Shown here: in pieces, positions 44,380-53,498 of the stretch
How positions within the stretch are numbered: position 1 is the stretch's first letter
Layout: the number at the start of each line of letters is the position of its first letter
NCBI RefSeq assembly: GCF_004342885.1
Contig: NZ_SMAB01000002.1
Location: forward strand, 124,001 to 188,000
Direction of reading: 5' to 3'
DNA length: 64,000 nt
Source of the DNA: Tepidibacillus fermentans
GTDB lineage: Bacteria > Bacillota > Bacilli > Tepidibacillales > Tepidibacillaceae
The notes under the pieces: model-generated
The model's input: the letters and a program-made list of their open reading frames with translations, nothing else
Databases searched by the model: none
Told to the model about the DNA's origin: nothing
Program-made: the position numbers and the translations under genes

Positions 44380-44823
44380 ATGGAAAGAACATTTTTAATG
44401 GTTAAACCTGATGGAGTGCAACGTTCTTTAATTGGAGAAATCGTTTCTCGTTTTGAGAAAAAAGGATTTACCCTCGTAGGTGCAAAGCTTATGCAAATAG
44501 ACTCTACCCTAGCAGAAAAACATTATCAAGAACATATTGGTAAACCATTCTTCCAAGAGTTAGTGGACTTTATCACATCAGGACCAGTATTTGCAATGGT
44601 TTGGGAAGGGAAGAACGTGATCTCTGTAGCCCGAAATATGATGGGAAAAACGAACCCAGCGGAGGCCCAAACTGGTACGGTACGTGGAGATTATGGTTTA
44701 TCGGTAGGGATGAATATTATTCATGGTTCAGATTCTCCAGAAAGCGCAGCTAGAGAGATTAAGCTTTTCTTTACAGAAGAGGAATTACTTACATATGACA
44801 AAGTCATTAACCGTTGGATCTAG
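44380..44823 (+). CDS. ndk: Nucleoside diphosphate kinase
   Basis: This is a cytoplasmic enzyme that equilibrates nucleoside di- and triphosphates through a phospho-His intermediate. It has 147 residues. [20 protein letters not shown]-like [15 protein letters not shown], and the active-site His in [16 protein letters not shown] are present. GGAGGGGAA is the ribosome site. It precedes cheR as in B. subtilis. Confidence 0.97.
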   Translation: MERTFLMVKPDGVQRSLIGEIVSRFEKKGFTLVGAKLMQIDSTLAEKHYQEHIGKPFFQELVDFITSGPVFAMVWEGKNVISVARNMMGKTNPAEAQTGTVRGDYGLSVGMNIIHGSDSPESAAREIKLFFTEEELLTYDKVINRWI

Positions 44824-44846
44824 TATAAATACGAGAGTTGTTCAAG

Positions 44847-44873
44847 TAGGCTATTTTTTAGCCTATTTTTTTT
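44847..44873 (+). terminator. Terminator of ndk
   Basis: TAGGCTA (44847-44853) pairs with TAGCCTA (44859-44865) around five T, then a T-run. Confidence 0.85.
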
Positions 44874-44957
44874 GCTCGTAAAAGAGGTATTTCTTTTTCG
44901 ATAGAGAAAAATGTTTAAGTGTGTGACTTTCAAGTTCTAAGTAAAGGGGTAAAGGTA

Positions 44958-45737
44958 ATGACAACTTTAGATCAAGATTATCAATTATTCGTTAGTAATA
45001 TCCGCAAGAAAACAGGGATCGACTTGAATCTATATAAAGAACAACAGATGAAAAGAAGGCTTAATTCTTTAAGAATCAAGAGAGGATTTCCCAATTTCCT
45101 TGAATATTTTAAAGCAATTGAAAAAGATGGAACACTATATCTCGAATTATTAGATCGAATTACGATTAACGTTTCCGAATTTTTTCGAAATCGACCCCGA
45201 TGGAAAGTCCTCGAAGATAAAATCCTTCCCCAATTGCTGCAAACAAAGAAATTGAAAGCTTGGAGTGCGGCATGTTCTACCGGAGAAGAGCCTTATACAT
45301 TAGCTATGATCATTCAACAAAAATATCCGATGACTCACCTTGATTTGTTAGCTTCTGATATTGACGAGGGAGCATTAAAAAAAGCGAAAGAAGGAATCTA
45401 CCATGAAAGATCCATTCAAGAAGTTCCTAAAGAATATATTCATTCGTATTTTACGGTAAAAAATGGACTTTTTCATATCTCTGATAAAATTAAAAACAAA
45501 GTAAAGTTTAAGAAACATAATCTTTTAGCTGATCCATTTGATAAACAATACGATTTGATTATTTGCAGAAATGTCATGATTTATTTTACTGAAGAAGCTA
45601 AAAATCACCTTTATCAAAAGTTTAGTCAGGCACTGCGACCAGGTGGGATTTTATTTGTTGGTAGTACGGAACAAATCTTTAATCCAACTCAGTATCAAAT
45701 AGAACCAGTTGAAACATTTTTTTATCGTAAAATGTAA
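44958..45737 (+). CDS. cheR: Chemotaxis protein methyltransferase CheR
   Basis: This is a SAM-dependent enzyme that methylates glutamates of chemoreceptors. It has 259 residues. The N-terminal helical domain (about 1-75) has IRKKTGIDLNLYKEQQMKRRL, and the catalytic domain has TINVSEFFRNRPRW, the SAM motif AWSAACSTGEEPYTLAM and LIICRNVMIYF. I chose ATG 44958, directly after AAAGG; the earlier frame start at 44919 adds 13 unmatched residues. The gene implies motility genes elsewhere, in line with YpfA. Confidence 0.94.
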   Translation: MTTLDQDYQLFVSNIRKKTGIDLNLYKEQQMKRRLNSLRIKRGFPNFLEYFKAIEKDGTLYLELLDRITINVSEFFRNRPRWKVLEDKILPQLLQTKKLKAWSAACSTGEEPYTLAMIIQQKYPMTHLDLLASDIDEGALKKAKEGIYHERSIQEVPKEYIHSYFTVKNGLFHISDKIKNKVKFKKHNLLADPFDKQYDLIICRNVMIYFTEEAKNHLYQKFSQALRPGGILFVGSTEQIFNPTQYQIEPVETFFYRKM

Positions 45738-45844
45738 TAATTGTTCGTCTCATGAATCGAATGAAACGGTGAATAAAGAATAGGTATATGAATAGGTATT
45801 TTTTCCTATACTAAAAATAATAGATTTATTATTGGGGGTGTAGT

Positions 45845-45997
45845 ATGGATAAAGGAACTATTATTGAAGCCTATGCCCGTGGCCTCTTATCAAAAGATGA
45901 ATGTACCAAGTTATTAGGTATTGATCCAACGATATTATTAAAGGATGACGTGCCAAGCAGATGTGTTCAGCAAAACCATAAATCTTATTCCAATTAA
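45845..45997 (+). CDS. Small protein of unknown function, 50 residues
   Basis: This short frame has a strong ribosome site, GGGGGTG at 45834-45840, and ATG 45845. The product begins MDKGTIIEAYARGLLSKDEC, continues TKLLGIDPTILLKDD and ends with a Cys- and Gln-containing tail; there is no membrane segment. A hairpin closes it downstream. The YARGLLSKDECTKLLGID segment looks like a helix-turn-helix or small regulatory fold, but I cannot name a family. It lies alone between cheR and aroC. Confidence 0.6.
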   Translation: MDKGTIIEAYARGLLSKDECTKLLGIDPTILLKDDVPSRCVQQNHKSYSN

Positions 45998-46008
45998 AGC
46001 TTTTATAA

Positions 46009-46042
46009 AGAAGTCTGGTTTGTTTTGGCAAACTAGACTTCT
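46009..46042 (+). terminator. Hairpin after the 50-residue ORF
   Basis: AGAAGTCTGGTTT (46009-46021) pairs with AAACTAGACTTCT (46030-46042), 13 bases with one G-U pair. There is no clear T-run, so termination is uncertain. Confidence 0.5.
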
Positions 46043-46155
46043 AGAATTCTCATAGAAAAATAGACGCAATTGAAAAGCAAATGGAAATTTTGTGTCGTTT
46101 CTTAAGGTTTTATAATATAATAAAGCTTAAAAATAGAGAGAGAGGAGAGAAGGGA

Positions 46156-47325
46156 ATGAGATTTTTAACCGCAGGGGAATCACATGGGCCTCAATTGACA
46201 GCGGTTATTGAGGGCATCCCCAGTGAGTTTCCAATATCCATTTCGAAGATCAATGAGAGTTTAGCAAAAAGACAAGGTGGTTATGGAAGAGGCAAACGTA
46301 TGCAAATTGAAAAAGATCAGGTTGAAATTCTAAGTGGCGTACGTTTTGGCAAAACAACGGGTGCACCGATTACATTGGTGATTAAAAATAAAGATTACGT
46401 TCACTGGCAAAAAATCATGAGCGTAGATGGCCAAAATGTAGACAATTCTAGAAGGGTTTCACGGCCTCGGCCAGGACATGCTGATTTAAATGGTGGTCTG
46501 AAGTATCAAGTAAGAGATTTAAGAGATATTTTAGAGCGTTCAAGTGCTAGAGAAACGGCAATACGTGTAGCAATAGGTGCATTAGCTAAGCAACTCTTAA
46601 GTCCTTTTGGAATTCAAACATATAGCCATGTCATTAATATCGGTGGAATTGAATCTGCATCCTTTACACAGAGTAACCCAAAAAGTTTGGAAACATGGAT
46701 CCAACAAGTAGAGGCCTCAGAGGTACGTTGTGCCGATATACAGAAGACAGAGCAAATGAAACAAAAGATTGATCAAGCCAAGGCTCAAGGAGATACAGTA
46801 GGTGGTATTGTCGAAGTGATTGTTTTTGGTTTGCCTATAGGATTAGGGAGTCATGTACAATGGGATCGCAAATTAGATGGTAGACTTGGACAAGCGATTC
46901 TAAGCATTCAGGCTTTTAAAGGGGTAGAAATAGGAATGGGCTTTGAGGTAGCTGATCATTACGGATCCGAAGTTCACGATGAGATTCTTTGGGATCAAGA
47001 GAAGGGATATCATCGAGCTACGAATCGCGCAGGAGGTATTGAAGGTGGGATGACAAACGGAGAACCTCTGATCGTTAGAGGGGCGATGAAACCAATCCCT
47101 ACTCTATATAAACCTTTAAGAAGTGTGGATATCGATTCGAAACAATCATTTGAGGCAAGTATTGAACGTTCAGATGCTTGTGCTGTTCCTGCTGCAAGTA
47201 TTGTTGCAGAGCATGTGGTGGCATGGGAGATTGCCAACGCTTTTTTTGAAAAGTTTTCGGGTGATTCTTATGTTGAGATTGAACAACAAGTAAAAAATTA
47301 TCTGCATTTAGTGGAGAATTATTAA
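46156..47325 (+). CDS. aroC: Chorismate synthase
   Basis: This FMN-dependent enzyme makes chorismate from EPSP. It has 389 residues. [20 protein letters not shown] opens the protein. RRQGGYGRG-like [21 protein letters not shown] and [12 protein letters not shown] are family signatures. I chose ATG 46156, with GAGAAGGGA upstream; the longer frame from 46081 has no matching residues. It heads aroC-aroB-aroA (called aroF-aroB-aroE in B. subtilis). Confidence 0.96.
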   Translation: MRFLTAGESHGPQLTAVIEGIPSEFPISISKINESLAKRQGGYGRGKRMQIEKDQVEILSGVRFGKTTGAPITLVIKNKDYVHWQKIMSVDGQNVDNSRRVSRPRPGHADLNGGLKYQVRDLRDILERSSARETAIRVAIGALAKQLLSPFGIQTYSHVINIGGIESASFTQSNPKSLETWIQQVEASEVRCADIQKTEQMKQKIDQAKAQGDTVGGIVEVIVFGLPIGLGSHVQWDRKLDGRLGQAILSIQAFKGVEIGMGFEVADHYGSEVHDEILWDQEKGYHRATNRAGGIEGGMTNGEPLIVRGAMKPIPTLYKPLRSVDIDSKQSFEASIERSDACAVPAASIVAEHVVAWEIANAFFEKFSGDSYVEIEQQVKNYLHLVENY

Positions 47326-47326
47326 T

Positions 47327-48415
47327 ATGACTAGTAAACGTCTAAAAATAGAAACGAGAGATCATGATTATGACCTTCTCATTGGAACGGGAGTATCGAA
47401 TCAATTTGCAAGTGAATTACAATCATTAGGAATCACAGCGAAAACTAAGATTTTGCTCATTACCGATCATCATGTAGCTCCATACTATCTTGAACCAGTA
47501 AAAAAAGTACTTTCTGAGTTTCAACTATTTGAGTACATTGTTCAAGCTGGAGAATCAGCAAAGTCATTAGAACAAGTAGACTCAATTATCACCTATATGA
47601 TTCAACATGGATTTGATCGGACTTCGTATATTCTAGCTTTAGGCGGAGGGGTTATTGGGGATTTAAGCGGTTTTGTCGCTTCCATTTATATGCGGGGAAT
47701 TCGTTTTATTCAATGCCCTACAACCATCTTAGCCCATGATAGTAGTATTGGTGGAAAAGTGGGGATTAATCATCCTTTAGGCAAAAACTTAATCGGTGCT
47801 TTTCATCAGCCATCATTTATACTTTATGACACTCAATTTTTAAAGACTTTACCTGCTAAAGAGATTCGTTCTGGTTTGGCTGAGGTAGTAAAACATGGGT
47901 TAATTGCTGATTCGAGCTTTACTCATTGGTTAAATCAACATGCGGAGTCTTTATTAAATCTAGATTTTGAAGCTCTAAATGAAGCACTTTATCAAGGTTC
48001 TCGAATTAAAGCAACTATCGTAAAGGAAGATGAGAAAGAACAAGGAATTCGTGCCTATTTGAATTTTGGTCACACGCTTGCTCATGCGATCGAGACCGTT
48101 TCTCATTATGATTATTCCCATGGAGAGGCAGTTGCGATTGGCATGGTGTTTGCCACGAGACTTTCTGAAAGAATCGGATATATTTCAAGAAAGATTGAAG
48201 ATTATTATCTGAAGTTAATCGAACGATTTCAGCTCCCAACATCCATTCCAAAGGCTTACAATACGGAAGAAATCCTGCAGATTCTTATGAGAGATAAAAA
48301 ATTTAAGCAAAGTCAAATCCGAATGGTACTACCCATTGAAATTGGCAAAGTGATGATTGTTGAGGGTATCGAAATCGACCTATTAAGAAAAATAATTGAA
48401 GAAATGAAAGCTTAA
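47327..48415 (+). CDS. aroB: 3-dehydroquinate synthase
   Basis: This is a cytoplasmic NAD- and zinc-dependent enzyme of the second shikimate step, 362 residues. Typical blocks are LALGGGVIGDLSGFVAS, QCPTTILAHDSSIGGKVGINH, the zinc site LAEVVKHG, and LNFGHTLAHAIE with its His. The gene begins one base after aroC ends. aroH and the trp operon that follow in B. subtilis are missing; aroA comes next. Confidence 0.96.
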   Translation: MTSKRLKIETRDHDYDLLIGTGVSNQFASELQSLGITAKTKILLITDHHVAPYYLEPVKKVLSEFQLFEYIVQAGESAKSLEQVDSIITYMIQHGFDRTSYILALGGGVIGDLSGFVASIYMRGIRFIQCPTTILAHDSSIGGKVGINHPLGKNLIGAFHQPSFILYDTQFLKTLPAKEIRSGLAEVVKHGLIADSSFTHWLNQHAESLLNLDFEALNEALYQGSRIKATIVKEDEKEQGIRAYLNFGHTLAHAIETVSHYDYSHGEAVAIGMVFATRLSERIGYISRKIEDYYLKLIERFQLPTSIPKAYNTEEILQILMRDKKFKQSQIRMVLPIEIGKVMIVEGIEIDLLRKIIEEMKA

Positions 48416-48445
48416 ATATAAGGGTATTTAGAAAGGGGGAAAATG

Positions 48446-49729
48446 ATGTATACGGTTCATTCTATTTCATCGTTGTCAGGTTCCATTCAAGTTCCAGGTG
48501 ATAAATCGATTTCACACCGAGCAGTTATGTTTGGGTCAATTGCAAAAGGCATAACTGAAATCAACGGATTTCTAAATGGTGAAGATTGCCTACATACGAT
48601 TAAAGTTTTCCAGCAGCTAGGTGTTAATATTGAACGGACAGGAGAAACGTCTTATAAAGTAAACGGAAAAGGACTTTATTCTTTAAAAGAGCCACAAGAT
48701 GTATTATATGTTGGGAATTCGGGAACGACAATTCGTTTGACTGCGGGAATTTTATCTGGTCAACCATTTTATAGTGTATTAACAGGAGACAGTTCGATTA
48801 TTCGTCGACCTATGAAAAGAGTGATCGAACCACTTTCAATGATGGGTGCAAAGATTGATGGAAAAGAGAATGGTCGATTTGCACCTTTAACAATTCGAGG
48901 TGGACATTTACAGGGGATTACCTATGAGTCACCAGTTGCGAGTGCTCAGGTAAAATCTGCAATTTTACTAGCAGGATTGTATGCCGATGGGAAGACGACA
49001 GTTATCGAACCTTATCGGTCAAGAGACCATAGTGAACGATTATTAGCTCAGTTTGGTGCAAAGTTAGAAGTTCAGGATGATCGAGTAACCATTTTTCCAA
49101 AACCAGATTTAGAAGCACAGTTGGTTCAAATTCCCGGAGATTTTTCTTCCGCAGCGTATTTTATTGCTGCAGCACTTATCGTTCCGAATAGTCGAATTGA
49201 AATTAAAAATGTGGGAATGAATGAAACGCGAATTGGTTTTCTTGAAGTAGTAAAGAAAATGAACGGAAAAGTAGAAATAACAGATATACGTTCTTTTGGA
49301 CAAGAACCTGTTGCTAATCTTATTATTGAAACTAGTTCATTGACGGGAATAGAAATATCAGGAGAAATGATTCCTCGACTGATTGATGAGTTACCTCTTT
49401 TGGCTGTCCTAGCAACGCAAGCTGAAGGATTAACAAAGGTGACGGATGCAAAAGAGTTAAGAGTGAAAGAGACGGATCGCATTAAAACGATCTCCGTAGC
49501 CCTTCGTAATGTTGGGGTTGAAATCGAAGAACTTGTGGATGGTTTTGTCATCAAAGGAAAGCAAAAGATCTATGGTGGACAGATTTCTACAGAGGGAGAT
49601 CATCGGATTGGAATGGCGATGGCAATTGCTGGTCTAATCGCTGAAACACCAATTATTATCCACCAGTCGGAGGCGATTCATGTCTCCTACCCACAATTCT
49701 TTGTAGATTTAAATCGATTGATCAAATAG
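48446..49729 (+). CDS. aroA: 3-phosphoshikimate 1-carboxyvinyltransferase (EPSP synthase)
   Basis: This is the sixth shikimate enzyme, 427 residues. GSIQVPGDKSISHRAVMFG, the GNSGTTIRLTAGILSG motif, RRPMKRVIEPL, RDHSERLL and KELRVKETDRI are diagnostic. AAGGGGG at 48433-48439 favours ATG 48446 over 48443. Sequence type looks like the Bacillus class II enzymes (GNSGTTIRL). It completes the path to chorismate needed by MqnA. Confidence 0.96.
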   Translation: MYTVHSISSLSGSIQVPGDKSISHRAVMFGSIAKGITEINGFLNGEDCLHTIKVFQQLGVNIERTGETSYKVNGKGLYSLKEPQDVLYVGNSGTTIRLTAGILSGQPFYSVLTGDSSIIRRPMKRVIEPLSMMGAKIDGKENGRFAPLTIRGGHLQGITYESPVASAQVKSAILLAGLYADGKTTVIEPYRSRDHSERLLAQFGAKLEVQDDRVTIFPKPDLEAQLVQIPGDFSSAAYFIAAALIVPNSRIEIKNVGMNETRIGFLEVVKKMNGKVEITDIRSFGQEPVANLIIETSSLTGIEISGEMIPRLIDELPLLAVLATQAEGLTKVTDAKELRVKETDRIKTISVALRNVGVEIEELVDGFVIKGKQKIYGGQISTEGDHRIGMAMAIAGLIAETPIIIHQSEAIHVSYPQFFVDLNRLIK

Positions 49730-49753
49730 AAGTTTAAATATTCTGAAAATTTA

Positions 49754-49782
49754 TTGACTTTTTTAGGTGGACAATATATACT
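49754..49782 (+). promoter_or_regulatory. Strong sigma-A promoter after aroA
   Basis: TTGACT (49754-49759) and TATACT (49777-49782) are 17 bases apart. Transcription should start near 49789. Confidence 0.8.
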
Positions 49783-49788
49783 AAATTT

Positions 49789-49878
49789 AGCATAGTTAGT
49801 TGGTTTCTCTTCGCTCCTATCCTATTGCACTGATCGGTAATACCGGGACCACATCATTGAATAGATGTGGTTTTTTTG
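49789..49878 (+). ncRNA. Candidate short RNA or leader between aroA and ypiA
   Basis: A transcript from the promoter above would run about 90 nt to a terminator: ACCACATC (49848-49855), loop, GATGTGGT (49864-49871), T-run. Inside is a small stem CGGT-AAT-ACCG near 49835-49845 and a pyrimidine-rich stretch CTCTTCGCTCCTATCC. No start codon with a ribosome site is inside. It could be a small RNA or an attenuated leader of ypiA. I do not recognise it. Confidence 0.5.
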
Positions 49879-49940
49879 TTTTTTTATGTTAAACTAAAAA
49901 AAAAGTGTTAGTGGCACACGTATAGGTGAGGTGCACAAAA

Positions 49941-51230
49941 ATGAAAGATTTTCATACAAACCGTATTCATTCAATCGTTACTTTGCTTGAATCAGGCAAT
50001 TATGAAGAAGTCTTAGAACAATTAAATGAAATAAGCATCGACTCTCTTCAAAATGAAGAAAAGCTCGAAATTGCAAGGGTTTATTTGTCATTAGGATTTA
50101 TTGATCAGGTAAGAAAAGTTCTTTCTCAATTAAAGAATTCAGGGATCAATACCTTAGATATTCAGCGATTGGTGGCTGAATTAGAATATAAAGAAGGGAA
50201 TTATGACCAAGCGCTTAGCGTTATGCACGATTTGATTGAACAAGAAGATTACGATGATTATGATTTGGTCTTTCTCTCACAAATTTATTTTGATGATGGC
50301 TTACCAGAGGTAGCCTATCGATATATTGATAAAGCGATCAAACTGAATTCAGAGGTTCCGTTTTATCATTACCAGAAAGGCTTATATGCTTTTGAACTAG
50401 GGAATACTAAGGAAGCCTTAAAGAGTTTTCTAGAAGCTGTTTTGATAGAACCAGATGAACCACTCTACCATTTAGCATTAGGTGAAGCATACTACAGTGT
50501 TGGGCAATTTGAAGAGGCCTTAAAAGAATACGATGAGGTATTAACACAGCATCCTGATCAAGAAGAAGCGTTATATTTGAAGGGCTTACTTTTGGTTCAA
50601 ATGGGGTATCCTGAAAAAGGTATTCATTATTTAAAGAAGGTAGCAAAGCTTCAACCAGAGAATCTTGATATTTTGATTTCACTTGTTGATGCGTATGAAA
50701 GAAATCATAACCATTCAGAAGCCCAAAATGTACTAGAGAAAATCTTAACCATTGATGAGTATTTTTTACCGGCTTTAAAACGATTAGGCGAAATCTACTT
50801 ATATCAAGAAGAGTGGCAAAGGGCAAAGGAAGTATTAAATAAAGCTCTTGAAATTGACCCAGATGACATCACGTTACATGTGATGTATGCAAAAATATTA
50901 AAGGCATATGGGGATGTCCAAGAAGCGATTCAGCAATATGAATTGATCCATCATGATTCTCCTTATGAAGAAAAAGTATGTGAAAATTTAGGCGATCTCT
51001 ATTTAAAGGCGGGCGATGTGAAAAAAGCCATTGAATGTTATGAAAAACAATTAACGATGACAAAAGACCCTAAAATTATGAATCAATTAGCTGCTTGTTA
51101 TGCAGAGATAAAAGATTATCACAAAGCGTTATCCATGATCGAACAATCTTTAACAATTGACGATTCCCAAGAGAAATTGATCTTAATTAAAGAACAAATA
51201 CTAGATTTACTTAAGTTCCAGGAGGGTTAA
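49941..51230 (+). CDS. ypiA: TPR repeat protein YpiA
   Basis: This is a cytoplasmic protein of 429 residues built almost wholly of tetratricopeptide repeats, with about ten units recognisable by the A-LG-AYY and EEALKEYDEVL patterns. Position after aroA and before ypiB matches YpiA of B. subtilis, which works with YpiB (ReoY) in controlling ClpC-dependent turnover of envelope enzymes. I chose ATG 49941 after GGTGAGGTG. The terminator stem starts inside the last codons. Confidence 0.88.
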   Translation: MKDFHTNRIHSIVTLLESGNYEEVLEQLNEISIDSLQNEEKLEIARVYLSLGFIDQVRKVLSQLKNSGINTLDIQRLVAELEYKEGNYDQALSVMHDLIEQEDYDDYDLVFLSQIYFDDGLPEVAYRYIDKAIKLNSEVPFYHYQKGLYAFELGNTKEALKSFLEAVLIEPDEPLYHLALGEAYYSVGQFEEALKEYDEVLTQHPDQEEALYLKGLLLVQMGYPEKGIHYLKKVAKLQPENLDILISLVDAYERNHNHSEAQNVLEKILTIDEYFLPALKRLGEIYLYQEEWQRAKEVLNKALEIDPDDITLHVMYAKILKAYGDVQEAIQQYELIHHDSPYEEKVCENLGDLYLKAGDVKKAIECYEKQLTMTKDPKIMNQLAACYAEIKDYHKALSMIEQSLTIDDSQEKLILIKEQILDLLKFQEG

Positions 51231-51244
51231 TCTCCTGGTTTTTT
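51218..51244 (+). terminator. Terminator of ypiA
   Basis: CCAGGAG (51218-51224) pairs with CTCCTGG (51232-51238), with the stop codon in the loop, then a T-run. Confidence 0.85.
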
Positions 51245-51320
51245 TAACGTATTTGAGAAAGCATAAGATTTAGAGAGAAGTAGATATCTTGAGCGAGTTG
51301 GAATATATAAAATCTGATGT

Positions 51321-51474
51321 GGCTTGTATGTTCTAACGCCACTCCTAACCTTACGGCTTTCCTTGAATAAACGGTAAGTTTGAAAGCTTGCTCGCTAAAG
51401 TCGCAGAAAATAGAATATACAAGCCAATCAAAAGAAATACACGGACAACGGAGCGACGTAGGAATATACAAACC
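51321..51474 (+). repeat. Dispersed intergenic repeat, copy C (complete)
   Basis: The large module 51321-51425 is bounded by GGCTTGTATGTTCTA and TAGAATATACAAGCC (14 of 15 paired). The small module 51426-51474 carries AAATACACGGACAACGGAG and ends ATATACAAACC. The order and sequence match copy D in reverse orientation. Confidence 0.88.
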
Positions 51475-51553
51475 TATTTTTAATATTTTATTCTATTTGA
51501 TGGAATATTTTGGGGTGAAAGTAGGGATAATATTAGAAATTGGAATTGGGGTG

Positions 51554-52672
51554 ATGGAGTTGAATTTAGCTGAGATGTTATTATATGCGGATATCAATCA
51601 TATCAAAAAAATTGCCGACCACTATCAATGTCAATGCGATCGTCACTCAAAACAGGATATGATTCAATCACTTATTTATAAAATCTTGCAGAGACAAACG
51701 ATGATCAACACGATCAAACAAGTCGATCATACAGAGCAAACTTTTATTTTGCTATTATATCTTGACCAAAGAAATCAATTTATGATCGAAGATTTACTTG
51801 CTAAGGGGAAAAAAGCAATTCAACTTCACCAATCATCTCAAAAGCCTCGTGACTTAATTCTATTATCCTTAAAAAAAGGTTGGATCTTTCAAGGAGTTGG
51901 CAAGAAAAATACTCTCGTATATTTGATCCCGGAAGATCTAAAATCACAAATATTAGAATTGATTCGCGATCAATTTCTTTTAAAAATGCATACCTTAAAA
52001 GAACTTCCTTTTTATCGTGATGAAAAAAAAATGATTGCAGCAGATTGTCAAACGTTTTTAAAGTTTGTTGCCAATGAAGAAGTAGTACTCACTGGAGATG
52101 GTAATATATATAGAAGACAACAACAGTTGTTGTTCAATCAATTTTTAGTACCAGAAGAACCGATTAAAAAAATAGGTTGGAGATTCGGGTATGGTAGGAG
52201 ATACCGTGATTATCCAGATCGCTTCTCTCTCATTTACGATTATGCTTATTATAAAAAATTTATTGAAGAAGATGAAAAAGGATTTTTGTATCTAACCGAT
52301 TTAGGACGTAATCGATTAGATAATGGTAATCTAGATCATATTACAATGGATATCTACAAATTTTGGATTCGTTTATATAAATCCCCTATTCCGGATTTGC
52401 CTTTTATCGTTCGACTGATTGATCTTTTAACTGTTGATGATTGGCTTTTACTAGAGGATCTCCAAAGCACTATTTTGTTTTGGTTAAAAGATCGTTACTA
52501 TGAAACAAGAGAGGTCATTTTTAACGAAAGAATTATTAAAATGTTACATCACCTTGGGATTATCCAAATCGGACAAGATCAAGGGAAAAAATATATTCGT
52601 TTGACCAAAGATGGCCATCGTTTCGTACATGGTTTTGAAATGTTTCAAGCAAAAGAAATTAAAATGAAATAG
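51554..52672 (+). CDS. Conserved protein of unknown function with winged-helix-like regions
   Basis: I cannot name this 372-residue product. It starts MELNLAEMLLYADINHIKKIADHYQ, then KQDMIQSLIYKIL, which looks like a SAP/Rho-N-like small helical domain. The middle and C-terminal parts read as winged-helix modules (for example FLYLTDLGRNRL and KYIRLTKDGHRFV). The layout recalls the helicase-associated XPB-N-like proteins of Firmicutes. ATG 51554 (or TTG 51560 with GGGGTG six bases upstream) is the likely start; the frame extending back to 51380 runs through repeat copy C and is not real. It sits between ypiA and ypiB, where B. subtilis has nothing. Confidence 0.7.
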   Translation: MELNLAEMLLYADINHIKKIADHYQCQCDRHSKQDMIQSLIYKILQRQTMINTIKQVDHTEQTFILLLYLDQRNQFMIEDLLAKGKKAIQLHQSSQKPRDLILLSLKKGWIFQGVGKKNTLVYLIPEDLKSQILELIRDQFLLKMHTLKELPFYRDEKKMIAADCQTFLKFVANEEVVLTGDGNIYRRQQQLLFNQFLVPEEPIKKIGWRFGYGRRYRDYPDRFSLIYDYAYYKKFIEEDEKGFLYLTDLGRNRLDNGNLDHITMDIYKFWIRLYKSPIPDLPFIVRLIDLLTVDDWLLLEDLQSTILFWLKDRYYETREVIFNERIIKMLHHLGIIQIGQDQGKKYIRLTKDGHRFVHGFEMFQAKEIKMK

Positions 52673-52818
52673 AGGATTTTGCAATTATCAGAGCGAAAAT
52701 AAGAGTAATACATTTATTTCAGCCCATTATCTAAAAATGGGATAGAATCTTCATACTTTTAGTATTTAAAATAAAACTATCGTCATATGTATAAGATAGG
52801 AGGGTGGCATCTTCAAAA

Positions 52819-53364
52819 ATGATCACGGTTGCAGAGAAAAAGGATTTCATTAAGTGGTTTCTGAATTCGTATACATTGGCAAAAAGGGAAGCAGCTTGGT
52901 TATTAACTTTTATTGCTTCCAATGAAAAATTATTAGAAAAAGTTCATTTTGTTGATGATATCCATGATTTGCCTAAATCCATCCTCATCTCTACGGAAGA
53001 TGTAACCATGACTCCATTCAAATTTTATAAAAACAACCGTGTTACACCTGATGTAGAAACTGCTTTCTTAGACATTCGTTCCAATCCAGATGAAGACATC
53101 TTTATAGGTCTGTATTTTAAAGACCGGGATCATTCCCCGGAATACGCCGCGGTATTGGAGGGAAATCCAATGGAAAGACAGAACATGGTTAAAGACTCAT
53201 TGTTGGAGTTGTTTGCGGAGATGGTATTGGATCAAGCTACATTTCAATTCACAAAAGAAAAATTATATATAGCGATTGATGAAGCACTAAAAAAAGGGGA
53301 TAAAGTTGAGTTCATTAAACTCACGGAACAGCTTAACCAATTATTAAAAGATGTGGAACAATGA
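52819..53364 (+). CDS. ypiB: YpiB/ReoY proteolytic degradation factor
   Basis: This is a cytoplasmic UPF0302-family protein of about 181 residues. In Listeria and Bacillus the homologue ReoY acts with ClpCP and YpiA-type partners to control MurA turnover. It begins MITVAEKKDFIKWFLNSYTLAKREAAWLL, and the HFVDDIHDLPKSILISTEDV and FYKNNRVTPDVETAFLDIR blocks are typical. The start is unclear: AGGAGG lies 15 bases before ATG 52819 and overlaps GTG 52804. In B. subtilis ypiF-qcrABC follows; here ypjA does. Confidence 0.9.
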   Translation: MITVAEKKDFIKWFLNSYTLAKREAAWLLTFIASNEKLLEKVHFVDDIHDLPKSILISTEDVTMTPFKFYKNNRVTPDVETAFLDIRSNPDEDIFIGLYFKDRDHSPEYAAVLEGNPMERQNMVKDSLLELFAEMVLDQATFQFTKEKLYIAIDEALKKGDKVEFIKLTEQLNQLLKDVEQ

Positions 53365-53376
53365 AGAATCCGGAAG

Positions 53377-53401
53377 AGCCTGGGTGAATCTCAGGCTTTT
53401 T
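53377..53401 (+). terminator. Terminator of ypiB
   Basis: AGCCTG (53377-53382) pairs with CAGGCT (53392-53397), then TTTTC. Confidence 0.75.
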
Positions 53402-53432
53402 CGTGAGTTTACATATAAAAAATTACATATAA

Positions 53433-53478
53433 AAAAAAGAGCAAAGTTGCAACCAATGGTTACACTTTGCTCTTTTTT
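53433..53478. terminator. Second, strong bidirectional terminator after ypiB
   Basis: The arms 53433-53447 and 53464-53478 are perfectly complementary over 15 bases, with A- and T-runs at the ends. It follows the first ypiB terminator by about 35 bases. Two TTACATATAAAA direct repeats lie just before it. Confidence 0.88.
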
Positions 53479-53498
53479 AGTATAAGAAGGATAGTGAC

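Noticed and set aside
46081-46155. 25-codon extension of aroC
   Set aside because: Chorismate synthases start [11 protein letters not shown], and a good ribosome site precedes ATG 46156.
49126-49554. 142-codon antisense frame within aroA
   Set aside because: It is a shadow frame of a well-identified gene.
49789-49880. T-box leader before ypiA
   Set aside because: GGTAATACCGGGACC looks a little like a T-box antiterminator, but the TGGNACC core, the specifier loop and the necessary length are absent.
50407-50826. 139-codon antisense frame within ypiA
   Set aside because: It is a shadow frame produced by repetitive TPR codons.
51380-51553. N-terminal extension of the gene after ypiA
   Set aside because: These 58 codons lie mostly in repeat copy C, and the well-placed ribosome site is just before ATG 51554.
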